A stretch of 64,000 nt of DNA, taken from Eubacteriales bacterium (GTDB lineage: Bacteria > Bacillota > Clostridia > Lachnospirales > Lachnospiraceae). Location: the NCBI GenBank assembly GCA_030539395.1, contig JAUNSC010000001.1, positions 1-64,000 of the forward strand, given 5' to 3'. The first letter of the stretch is position 1, and every line of letters starts with the position of its first letter. Position numbers and translations under genes: made by a program. Below are positions 36,988 through 45,438 of this stretch, piece after piece. The notes beneath the pieces were generated by a model. It was not told the DNA's origin, did not search any database, and saw nothing but the letters and a program-made list of their open reading frames with translations.

Positions 36988-39120
36988 GTGAGCAGTGTGA
37001 GGAAAAGCAGAGGACTGTTGATTTTATTGATAATGCTGCTGAGTTTTGCAGTGGTTCCGCTTAAAACGCAGGCGGCTGTAAAAGTGGCGATAAGAAGCTG
37101 CGCCTTAAGTTCTTCTAATAAAAACCTGGTGGAGATCAGTGCAGCCGGTGCATCTTCGGTGGCAAATACAGACGGCAAATATTATCTGTTTGCAATGATG
37201 CCTTATGAAAATGAGATCAGTAAAGATTCTGTTCTTCTGGCAACGACGTCACAGAAAGGTACCATGAATTTCAAGGCATCATTGAACATGAATTCGCAGT
37301 CTTGTGTATTGTACAGAAAGTTTGGGATAGCTGTCCGCAACCAGACAACAAAAAAGTATTTGTTAGTCAGCAATGTGCGATATATCACAAATGCGGAGCG
37401 CCTTGCCAGGTATACATATGCATTTCCTAAAGCAGCCTCAAAAAAGGGACTGCAGGTAAACACAAGTATGCTTTCAGATGCTGAGGATCTGCGGGTAAGG
37501 CATGCATCTGTCAATATCTGTATCAATGAATTCCTTGCAACTTCTTCCAGGAAAAATTCGAAATGGTCATACTCGTATTCATATCAGGGACAAACTTACT
37601 GGTTCAGGAAAAGTGCCTGTGAAACATTGGATGCTCAGGTCGAAAAACTCACGGAAATGGGTGTGGTAGTTTCCGGTATTTTGCTTTTACAGGAATCGGG
37701 CGGAGGCTCCCAGCTGGTAGCTCCGGCGGCGCGTGGGGCAGGAAAAGCATTTTATGGATTTAATACCATGACGAAAAGTGGCGTAAATACGCTGGCGGCC
37801 CTGATGCATTTTATGGGTGAACGTTATATGAGCAGTGCGAAAACCCATGGGAGAATTGTCAACTGGATTGTGGGAAACGAGGTAAATAATTACGGATTTT
37901 ATAATTATCTGGGACCGCTGTCATTTTCGGAATATGCCCAGGCGTATGCAAGAAGTTTCCGGGTGGTATCTACAGCGCTTCGCAGTGTATACAGCCGTGC
38001 AAGAGTTTATATTTCACTGGATCATTGCTGGAATATTCTCCAGCCCGGCGGACGTTCTTATACATCGAAAAATATGTTGGATGCATTTGCCGGGGCATTA
38101 AAGACAGAGGGAGATATTAACTGGAATCTTGCCTTTCATCCGTATCCCAGTCCTCTGACGGATCCGGTATTCTGGGACGATAAGGTGACAAATGATGATA
38201 CCACACAGACAGTCACAATGAAGAATATCGGGTATCTTACTTCTTATCTGAAAAATAATTTCCGCAAGGATGTACGGGTGATATTATCTGAACAGGGATT
38301 TACATCAAAGATTAAGAATACAACAAATGAAAAACTGCAGGCGGCAGCTTTTGCGTATGCGTACTACATCACGGAATTTAACGACAAGATTGATTCTTTT
38401 ATCATGAACAGACATGTAGATAACGTGGTAGAGACAAAACAGGGGCTTAATCTTGGATTGTGGAATAATAAACAGGGATATACGGAATACGCTTCCAATA
38501 AAAAAGTAATCTATGATGTATTTAAGTACATTGATTCCGCATCTTCAAAATCGGTGAGTGAGTTTGCATTGAAATATATCGGAGCCTCATCGTGGAGTTC
38601 AAAAATTCCGGGCTTTTCATGGAGCCGTTTTAATGGGATGGGAGTTTACAACAAAGGAAACAGCGCTGCAATTTCAAAAGTTTCAGGAACAAAAGCAATC
38701 AGCAATACTGTAAAATACAGTTATAACGGAAAAGTCAAAAAAAGCGGTTCAAAAACGGTCATAACAGTAAAGACCGGACTTAATCCGAATCTGTATCAGG
38801 GTGCAGGCTGGGCTTTTTCTAAGAAACTGGATTTCACTTCCCGTTCAAATTTTACGTGTAAGATCAATATTACCGGTATGAAAGAGAAGTATGCGCATGT
38901 GCGGATACGCTTTTTCTCGGGAAGAAATATTTATGAAGCGGCAGGAAAGGTGCAGGGCGGTAAAACGCGGACTTTGTCAGTAAATTTATCAAAATGGAAG
39001 TACCGCAGGACAGTAGATAAAATACAGATCTGGGTGCGTCCCAACGGAAGAACGGCGTGGAAAAAGAGTGGAAAAATAACAGTTTCTGCGCTGAAACAGG
39101 CGAAGAGTACGAAAAAGTAA
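36988..39120 (+). CDS. Secreted DUF5722-like, glycoside-hydrolase-like protein
   Basis: 710 residues from the GTG at 36988, which has SD GGGAGGA within the rnhA end; the frame is open further into rnhA but without a site. A signal peptide (about 1-30, cleaved near TQA-AV) shows export. The central part (about 180-520) reads as a clan-A-like TIM-barrel: IVNWIVGNEVNN has a candidate acid/base Glu298 and RVILSEQGFTS a candidate nucleophile Glu435. The last about 120 residues look like a beta-sandwich carbohydrate-binding module. I recognise it as DUF5722-type; substrate unknown. The catalytic assignment is inference. Its overlap with rnhA is positional only. Confidence 0.72.
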   Translation: MSSVRKSRGLLILLIMLLSFAVVPLKTQAAVKVAIRSCALSSSNKNLVEISAAGASSVANTDGKYYLFAMMPYENEISKDSVLLATTSQKGTMNFKASLNMNSQSCVLYRKFGIAVRNQTTKKYLLVSNVRYITNAERLARYTYAFPKAASKKGLQVNTSMLSDAEDLRVRHASVNICINEFLATSSRKNSKWSYSYSYQGQTYWFRKSACETLDAQVEKLTEMGVVVSGILLLQESGGGSQLVAPAARGAGKAFYGFNTMTKSGVNTLAALMHFMGERYMSSAKTHGRIVNWIVGNEVNNYGFYNYLGPLSFSEYAQAYARSFRVVSTALRSVYSRARVYISLDHCWNILQPGGRSYTSKNMLDAFAGALKTEGDINWNLAFHPYPSPLTDPVFWDDKVTNDDTTQTVTMKNIGYLTSYLKNNFRKDVRVILSEQGFTSKIKNTTNEKLQAAAFAYAYYITEFNDKIDSFIMNRHVDNVVETKQGLNLGLWNNKQGYTEYASNKKVIYDVFKYIDSASSKSVSEFALKYIGASSWSSKIPGFSWSRFNGMGVYNKGNSAAISKVSGTKAISNTVKYSYNGKVKKSGSKTVITVKTGLNPNLYQGAGWAFSKKLDFTSRSNFTCKINITGMKEKYAHVRIRFFSGRNIYEAAGKVQGGKTRTLSVNLSKWKYRRTVDKIQIWVRPNGRTAWKKSGKITVSALKQAKSTKK

Positions 39121-39135
39121 TGCAAAAGCGTGTAC

Positions 39136-39164
39136 TTGAAATGTAACTGCCGATATGCTATAGT
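39136..39164 (+). promoter_or_regulatory. Promoter of tyrS
   Basis: TTGAAA (39136-39141), 17-bp spacer, TATAGT (39159-39164). The leader to tyrS is only about 55 bases, too short for a T-box, unlike pheS. Confidence 0.6.
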
Positions 39165-39224
39165 TAGTAAATGGCATTTAGATGATATTATTATAGAAGA
39201 AACGTGAATTTAGGAGAATGATCA

Positions 39225-40454
39225 ATGGGAATTTATGAGGAACTGGTTGCCCGCGGTTTGATTGCACAGGTGACAAATGAAGAAGAAATCAGAACAATGA
39301 TCAATGAAGGAAAAGCTACCTTTTATATTGGTTTTGATCCGACAGCAGACAGCCTTCATGTAGGACATTTTATGGCGCTTTGTTTGATGAAACGCCTTCA
39401 GATGGCAGGAAACAGACCGATTGCTTTGCTGGGCGGCGGCACAGGAATGATCGGCGACCCGTCCGGAAGAACCGATATGCGCCAGATGATGACAGTAGAG
39501 ACAATCAACCATAATATTGAATGTTTTAAAAAGCAGATGAGCCGTTTTATAGAATTCGGAGAAGGAAAAGCCATGATGGTTAATAATGCGGACTGGCTTA
39601 TGAATCTTAATTATGTAGAACTGCTCCGTGAGGTGGGCGCATGCTTTTCTGTTAACAATATGCTGCGTGCCGAGTGCTATAAGCAGCGTATGGAAAAGGG
39701 ATTAAGCTTCCTGGAATTTAATTATATGATCATGCAGAGTTATGATTTTTATATGTTGTATCAGAAATATGGATGTAATATGCAGTTTGGCGGAGATGAC
39801 CAGTGGAGTAATATGCTGGGAGGAACAGAACTGATCCGCCGCAAGCTGGGAAAAGATGCACATGCCATGACCATTACACTTTTGCTGAATTCTGAGGGCA
39901 AAAAGATGGGTAAGACCCAGTCTGGTGCAGTTTGGCTTGATCCGGACAAAACATCTCCCTATGAGTTTTACCAGTACTGGAGAAATGTGGCAGATGCAGA
40001 TGTGCTGAAATGTATCCGTATGCTTACCTTCCTCCCGCTGGAAGAAATTGATGAGATGGACAAGTGGGAAGGCAGCCAGTTAAATAAGGCAAAAGAGATA
40101 CTCGCATATGAATTGACGAAACTGGTACACGGCGAGGAAGAAGCAAAAAAAGCGGATGGTGCGGCTAAAGCATTGTTTGCGGGCGGCGGTAAGAGTGATG
40201 ATGTACCGACTACTGTATATTCCAGAGAGGAACTGGAAGCAGGAAAAGATATTCTCACTGTTCTTGTAGAAACAAAACTGGTATCCAGTAAAAATGAGGC
40301 AAGGCGTCAGATCGTGCCTGTAAGCTGTGTCAGCGTAAACGGTGAAAAAGTTACGGAAATCAGCCATATCCTTACCACAGCTGATTTAGATGAAGACGGT
40401 GTGATACTGATTAAGAAAGGCAAAAAGGCATTCCATCAGATCAAAGTAAAATAA
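39225..40454 (+). CDS. tyrS: Tyrosyl-tRNA synthetase
   Basis: 409 residues, class I synthetase. The HIGH-like motif is in DPTADSLHVGHF (about 37-48), tyrosine contacts in QSYDFYML and GGDDQWSN, and the KMSKS-like motif is KMGKTQSGAVWL. A C-terminal S4-type RNA-binding domain (about 340-409) completes it. SD AGGAGA lies seven bases before the ATG. It is followed by a tiny membrane-protein gene and alaS in the same direction. Confidence 0.97.
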   Translation: MGIYEELVARGLIAQVTNEEEIRTMINEGKATFYIGFDPTADSLHVGHFMALCLMKRLQMAGNRPIALLGGGTGMIGDPSGRTDMRQMMTVETINHNIECFKKQMSRFIEFGEGKAMMVNNADWLMNLNYVELLREVGACFSVNNMLRAECYKQRMEKGLSFLEFNYMIMQSYDFYMLYQKYGCNMQFGGDDQWSNMLGGTELIRRKLGKDAHAMTITLLLNSEGKKMGKTQSGAVWLDPDKTSPYEFYQYWRNVADADVLKCIRMLTFLPLEEIDEMDKWEGSQLNKAKEILAYELTKLVHGEEEAKKADGAAKALFAGGGKSDDVPTTVYSREELEAGKDILTVLVETKLVSSKNEARRQIVPVSCVSVNGEKVTEISHILTTADLDEDGVILIKKGKKAFHQIKVK

Positions 40455-40470
40455 AACAGGAGGATCTCTT

Positions 40471-40629
40471 ATGGATTTTATAGTGTATTTTGTACAGACA
40501 GTTGTAAAAATGCTGGCAATCGCAGTGGTGGCATTTGGGGGAATACGTTTGGGTAAAGTGCTGCGTGACCGCAGTGATGCAAAAAAAGAGGCTCAGGCCG
40601 GAGAGGAAAAAACAGAACCGGCGAAATAA
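40471..40629 (+). CDS. Small single-pass membrane protein (52 aa), unknown
   Basis: An open frame of 52 residues with a strong SD (CAGGAGG, eight bases before ATG), sitting between tyrS (16 bases upstream) and alaS (26 bases downstream). One hydrophobic helix covers about residues 4-25 (FIVYFVQTVVKMLAIAVVAF), followed by a basic patch and a charged, Lys/Glu-rich tail (GKVLRDRSDAKKEAQAGEEK). No family recognised. The ribosome site and tight packing argue that it is real. Confidence 0.75.
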   Translation: MDFIVYFVQTVVKMLAIAVVAFGGIRLGKVLRDRSDAKKEAQAGEEKTEPAK

Positions 40630-40655
40630 CAACCGGGGATTTTAGGAGGAGAATT

Positions 40656-43295
40656 ATGGAGAAATACGGTGTAAACCAATTAAGAAAAATGTTCCTGGAT
40701 TTCTTTGAGAGTAAGGAACATCTGGTTATGAAGAGCTTTTCATTGGTTCCGCATAATGATAAGAGTCTGCTGCTGATCAATGCAGGTATGGCTCCGCTGA
40801 AACCTTATTTTACGGGTGCGGAGATTCCGCCGAGACGCAGGGTGGCTACCTGTCAGAAATGTATCCGTACCGGAGATATTGAAAATGTAGGTAAAACAGC
40901 GCGTCATGGTACTTTTTTTGAAATGCTTGGAAACTTCTCTTTCGGAGATTATTTTAAACATGAAGCGATCGCCTGGTCGTGGGAGTTCCTGACGGAAGTG
41001 GTAGGACTTGATCCGCAAAGACTGTATCCGTCTGTATATCAGGAAGATGATGAGGCTTTTGACATTTGGAATAAAGAGATCGGGATTCCGGCAGAGCGCA
41101 TTTTCCGTTTTGGAAAAGAAGATAATTTCTGGGAGCATGGAGCAGGTCCCTGCGGTCCGTGTTCTGAAATCTATTATGACCGCGGAGAAAAGTACGGATG
41201 TGGTAAACCGGGGTGCACGGTAGGCTGTGACTGTGACCGTTATATAGAAGTATGGAACAATGTGTTTACCCAGTTCGAAAATGACGGAGAAGGCCACTAT
41301 GAAACTCTGAAGCAGAAGAATATCGATACCGGCATGGGACTGGAGCGTCTTGCGGTAGTTGTACAGGACGTGGATTCCATCTTTGATGTGGATACGATTT
41401 ATGCCCTTCGCAATAAAGTATGTGAATTTGCCGGCGTTCAGTATAAGACAGATGAGAATAAGGATATTTCCATTCGTCTGATCACAGACCATATCCGGTC
41501 AGCGACATTTATGATTTCTGATGGTATCATGCCTGCAAATGAAGGCCGGGGATATGTACTGCGCCGTCTGATCCGCCGTGCGGCAAGACACGGAAGGCTT
41601 CTTGGAATCCAGGGTAAATTCCTGTCTGAATTAAGTGCAACTGTAATTGAGGGTTCGAAAGACGGATATCCGGAGCTGGAGGAAAAGAAAGAATTCATTT
41701 TCAGGGTTTTGATGCAGGAAGAAGATAAATTTAATAAAACGATTGATCAGGGACTTTCTATTCTGGCGGGCATGGAAAACAAACTTCAGGAAGCCGGAGA
41801 AAAGGTTCTCTCCGGAAAAGATGCATTTACGCTGTATGACACATACGGATTCCCGCTTGATCTTACAAAAGAGATCCTGGAAGAAAAGGGATATTCTATT
41901 GATGAAGATGGTTTCAGGGCAGCCATGGAGGAACAGCGTACCAAAGCGCGTAACGCACGCGAAGTTACAAACTACATGGGTGCTGATGCGACCGTTTATG
42001 ATGAGATTGATGCTTCTGTCACTACAGAATTCGTGGGATATGACAAACTGAGCTTCGATTCTAAGATTACGGTTCTGACCACAGATAAAGAAATTACCGA
42101 AGCGATTTCTGATGGTGAGAATGGAACCATTTTTGTGGAGGAAACACCCTTCTATGCCACCATGGGCGGTCAGGAAGGCGATACTGGCGTGATCCGCACG
42201 GCAGATGCAGAATTTGTGGTAGAAGATACGATCAAGCTGCTGGGCGGCAAAGTGGGCCATGTGGGTAAGGTGACGAAGGGGATGTTTAAAACCGGTGATG
42301 TGGTAACCCTGGAAGTTTCCCCGGAAAAGCGAGCAAACACCTGCAAGAACCACAGCGCCACACATCTGCTCCAGAAAGCATTGAAGACAGTTTTGGGAAG
42401 CCATGTTGAGCAGAAAGGCTCTCTTGTTACACCTGACAGACTGCGTTTTGACTTTGCACATTTTGCTCCGATGACAGCAGAAGAAATTGCCAGGGTGGAA
42501 GTAATTGTAAATGAGCAGATTGCAGCAGCGCTTCCGGTAGTAACAGAGGTTATGGCGATTGAAGAAGCAAAGAAGACAGGCGCTATGGCATTGTTCGGAG
42601 AAAAATATGGGGACAGTGTACGTGTTGTTTCCATGGGCGATTTTTCAAAAGAACTTTGCGGTGGTACTCATGTAGCAAATACAGGGGTTATTACAACATT
42701 TAAGATTTTATCTGAGTCCGGCATTGCAGCAGGCGTGCGCCGTATTGAAGCATTGACCGGCGAAGGTGTGTTCAAATATTATCAGAGTCTGGAACAGCAG
42801 CTTGCTGAGGCTGCAAGGGCAGTAAAAGCTACTCCGGCAACACTGCTTGACAGATTGCATCACCTGACAGAAGAACTGAAGAATGCTCAAAGTGAAGTGG
42901 AATCCTTAAAGAGCAAGATGGCAAAAGATGCTCTTGGTGATGTGATGGGTGATGTTAAAGAAGTGAAGGGCGTGAAACTGCTGGCTAAGAAGCTGGAAGG
43001 TGTTGATATGAACGGTCTGCGTGATCTGGGCGATCAGCTGAAAGAAAAACTTGGCGAAGGTGTGATCGTTCTGGCTTCTGTGAATGGCGGCAAAGTCAGC
43101 CTGTTAACTATGGCTACCGATGGGGCGCAGAAACATGGTGCGCATGCAGGCAATCTGATTAAAGGAATTGCAGCTCTTGTTGGAGGAGGCGGCGGCGGTC
43201 GTCCGAATATGGCACAGGCTGGCGGCAAGAATCCGGCCGGTGTCGAAGAGGCTCTCGCAAAAGCAGCAGAAGTTCTTGAAGGACAGCTTGCATAA
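40656..43295 (+). CDS. alaS: Alanyl-tRNA synthetase
   Basis: 879 residues, full length. The class II core (about 1-260) starts with the typical ...NQLRKMFLDFFESKEH and contains PRRRVATCQKCIRTGD. The editing domain has the zinc/catalytic HSATHLL and CGGTH motifs, and the C-terminal C-Ala/DHHA1 domain ends in the glycine-rich VGGGGGGRPNMAQAGG. It charges tRNA-Ala and clears Ser/Gly mischarges. SD AGGAGG directly precedes the ATG. No leader regulator is visible; the gene is probably read with tyrS. Confidence 0.98.
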   Translation: MEKYGVNQLRKMFLDFFESKEHLVMKSFSLVPHNDKSLLLINAGMAPLKPYFTGAEIPPRRRVATCQKCIRTGDIENVGKTARHGTFFEMLGNFSFGDYFKHEAIAWSWEFLTEVVGLDPQRLYPSVYQEDDEAFDIWNKEIGIPAERIFRFGKEDNFWEHGAGPCGPCSEIYYDRGEKYGCGKPGCTVGCDCDRYIEVWNNVFTQFENDGEGHYETLKQKNIDTGMGLERLAVVVQDVDSIFDVDTIYALRNKVCEFAGVQYKTDENKDISIRLITDHIRSATFMISDGIMPANEGRGYVLRRLIRRAARHGRLLGIQGKFLSELSATVIEGSKDGYPELEEKKEFIFRVLMQEEDKFNKTIDQGLSILAGMENKLQEAGEKVLSGKDAFTLYDTYGFPLDLTKEILEEKGYSIDEDGFRAAMEEQRTKARNAREVTNYMGADATVYDEIDASVTTEFVGYDKLSFDSKITVLTTDKEITEAISDGENGTIFVEETPFYATMGGQEGDTGVIRTADAEFVVEDTIKLLGGKVGHVGKVTKGMFKTGDVVTLEVSPEKRANTCKNHSATHLLQKALKTVLGSHVEQKGSLVTPDRLRFDFAHFAPMTAEEIARVEVIVNEQIAAALPVVTEVMAIEEAKKTGAMALFGEKYGDSVRVVSMGDFSKELCGGTHVANTGVITTFKILSESGIAAGVRRIEALTGEGVFKYYQSLEQQLAEAARAVKATPATLLDRLHHLTEELKNAQSEVESLKSKMAKDALGDVMGDVKEVKGVKLLAKKLEGVDMNGLRDLGDQLKEKLGEGVIVLASVNGGKVSLLTMATDGAQKHGAHAGNLIKGIAALVGGGGGGRPNMAQAGGKNPAGVEEALAKAAEVLEGQLA

Positions 43296-43334
43296 CTGTT
43301 GAAGATTTATAGATGATATAGGAATAGTCAGACT

Positions 43335-44999
43335 GTGAAGTTTTTTGAAAGAAACCGAAAAAAAATATGGGCTCCAATATGCTTTAACATAGTGATTCTG
43401 ATATGCCTTCTTTTGATCTTCAGTCCCGTATTTGAAACGAATGATGACCTTGAACTTTGCAATATTGTGAATGGGATGAAAGGTGTCTACGATGCCCATA
43501 TGGTTTACTCAAATTATGTCCTTGGATTGATTTTGAGTATGTTTTACAGAATAAAACAGAGTATACCCTGGTATACTCTGTTTCAATATGGCGTATTGTT
43601 TGTTTCGTTTACAGCGATTACTCATGTTTTGTGGGAAGAATCGAAGGGTACATGTTTTGCATTGTTTTCCTCCGCAGGCATATTCTATTTTTCCTATGAA
43701 GGCTATGTTCTTCTTCAATATACAAAGACTGCAGGAATTGCGGCTGCAGCAGGTATTTTACTGATTTTTCATGCGCTTAGGGATGAAAACATCGAAAAAT
43801 TGTCTGTAATATTGGGAATAGTCCTTGCAGGCACGGGCTTCATGTACCGGAGCCAGCAGTTTATGGCGGAATTGTTTTTAATGACGGGAATCGGAGTCTG
43901 TGAAGTGCTGAGAATGAGGCATTTGGAAAGACATGAGTATTTGTCAAAAATGCTCACATATGTTAAAGCGTTTGGGGCATTACTGTTTATGGTTGTTGTG
44001 CTTTACGGTGTGGATTACTGTGCATATCAGTCCGAAGAGTGGCAGGAATATCTGGAATATAACCGGGTACGTACGACATTGTTTGATTATGGTTTCCCTC
44101 AGTATGAGGAATATGCAGAACAGTATCAGGAATTGGATCTGGACCAGAATGCGTATGAATTAATGCGCAGCTGGAATCATATGGATCCGGAGAAATTTGG
44201 GATTCCCGTAATGGAGAAGCTGATTGCCCTGAAAGGGCGGCCCTGCATCGACACTGCTTTTTTTGAGGGGTTTGCGGAAGATGTTTTAAAAAAATTTCCC
44301 GGTGTTGCTGCCTGCGTATGTTCAATCGTGATGTTTCTGTACTGGATGTTTTTTGGTAAGCATGACATATCAGATGTTTTGGGCATGCTCTATGAATTGG
44401 CTGTAGTGACAGCGTTGTATATTTATCTGTATTATCAGGGGAGGTACCTGGTTAACAGAGTTGATGTGGGAATATGGCTGGCGGTTTTTGTGACAGCAGC
44501 ATGGAGTTTTGTTCCTGGAGCAAACTGCATGGAGAAAACAGGTATCCCGATTGGCGCAGCTGTTGCTATCTGTCTGATTTGCCGTACCGGAGGGGAATAT
44601 CTGCGAAGCGATTCGGAAGCAGCACGTGAGCAGATGGTGCAGGAGCGCGCTGCTCTCGAGCGTATCGGGGGCGACAAAGAGCATTTGCATATTACAACGA
44701 TCGGAGCGCTTTCCTTTTCCAGATGTTATGGTGTGTTTGATACGCCGCCCTTTGGTATCGGTGAAAATATTGCATATTTTGGCGGCTGGTCAGCACACAT
44801 GCCAATTTATCTCGATACTCTGAAGCGGTTTGGAATTTCAAATCCATATAAAGATGTCCTGGGAAATGAGAAAGTCTGGCTTATTGGTAATGAGTATTTT
44901 GGCAGTACAATGGCTTATATCCAGACATATTATGATGCGGATGTACAGGCAGAACCGGTGGCGCAGTATGGTTATTTTACAGCATATCAGCTTGAATAA
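43335..44999 (+). CDS. Polytopic membrane protein, unknown, GT-C-like layout
   Basis: 554 residues beginning at a GTG, with AGGAA about 11 bases upstream. About ten hydrophobic helices follow an N-terminal MKFFERNRKKIW; the first outside loop has an acidic FETNDDLELCNIVNGM motif, where lipid-sugar-dependent transferases often have theirs. The last about 110 residues are soluble and include IGALSFSRCYGVFDTPP. No family recognised. It begins 39 bases after alaS and ends before a promoter for rpsU. A surface-glycan transferase is a guess. Confidence 0.6.
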   Translation: MKFFERNRKKIWAPICFNIVILICLLLIFSPVFETNDDLELCNIVNGMKGVYDAHMVYSNYVLGLILSMFYRIKQSIPWYTLFQYGVLFVSFTAITHVLWEESKGTCFALFSSAGIFYFSYEGYVLLQYTKTAGIAAAAGILLIFHALRDENIEKLSVILGIVLAGTGFMYRSQQFMAELFLMTGIGVCEVLRMRHLERHEYLSKMLTYVKAFGALLFMVVVLYGVDYCAYQSEEWQEYLEYNRVRTTLFDYGFPQYEEYAEQYQELDLDQNAYELMRSWNHMDPEKFGIPVMEKLIALKGRPCIDTAFFEGFAEDVLKKFPGVAACVCSIVMFLYWMFFGKHDISDVLGMLYELAVVTALYIYLYYQGRYLVNRVDVGIWLAVFVTAAWSFVPGANCMEKTGIPIGAAVAICLICRTGGEYLRSDSEAAREQMVQERAALERIGGDKEHLHITTIGALSFSRCYGVFDTPPFGIGENIAYFGGWSAHMPIYLDTLKRFGISNPYKDVLGNEKVWLIGNEYFGSTMAYIQTYYDADVQAEPVAQYGYFTAYQLE

Positions 45000-45014
45000 A
45001 AAAGTCGGATGAAA

Positions 45015-45038
45015 ATGTTTTCTTCGGGAAGAAAACAT
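45015..45038. terminator. Hairpin after the membrane-protein gene
   Basis: ATGTTTTCTTC (45015-45025) and its exact complement (45028-45038) lie 15 bases after the stop. There is no proper T-run, so termination is uncertain, and the -35 of rpsU begins right behind it. Confidence 0.4.
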
Positions 45039-45039
45039 C

Positions 45040-45068
45040 TTGACGGATGGGAATAACGCGAGTATAAT
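45040..45068 (+). promoter_or_regulatory. Promoter of rpsU
   Basis: TTGACG (45040-45045), 17-bp spacer, perfect TATAAT (45063-45068): a strong promoter, as expected for a ribosomal-protein gene. Confidence 0.8.
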
Positions 45069-45143
45069 CATACTAGTGCAATAAAAATACCCACAGTTGT
45101 ATTATGCACAATCTACAACTGGAGGGAGGTTAGGTGTGAGACT

Positions 45144-45320
45144 ATGTCGAATGTAATCGTAAAAGAGAACGAGACTTTGGACAGCGCATTACGCCGTTTC
45201 AAAAGAAACTGCGCAAAAGCTGGTATCCAGCAGGAAATTCGTAAGAGAGAACATTACGAAAAACCAAGCGTAAGACGTAAGAAAAAATCTGAAGCTGCTC
45301 GTAAACGTAAATTCAATTAA
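45144..45320 (+). CDS. rpsU: 30S ribosomal protein S21
   Basis: 58 residues: starts [20 protein letters not shown] and ends in a basic [13 protein letters not shown] tail, the textbook S21 sequence. S21 sits near the 3' end of 16S rRNA and aids initiation. SD GGAGGGAGG lies about 15 bases before the ATG, a somewhat long spacing. Single gene with its own strong promoter and terminator. Confidence 0.97.
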   Translation: MSNVIVKENETLDSALRRFKRNCAKAGIQQEIRKREHYEKPSVRRKKKSEAARKRKFN

Positions 45321-45327
45321 TGTGCAG

Positions 45328-45360
45328 ATAAAATCCCCGGTCGTGTGACCGGGGATTTTT
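45328..45360 (+). terminator. Intrinsic terminator of rpsU
   Basis: AAAATCCCCGGTC pairs with GACCGGGGATTTT over a four-base loop (GTGT), with the T-run at 45356-45360. Confidence 0.93.
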
Positions 45361-45438
45361 CAAAGTTCGCAGGTTGAGAGAAAAGTTCGCAGAGGTGCCA
45401 AAAGGCTCCTCAAATTGTATTGTCGGCGACGTTTAATC

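Noticed and set aside
45015-45038. Mobile-element end or operator
   Set aside because: A lone short hairpin after a stop codon with no duplication or second copy; more likely a weak terminator.
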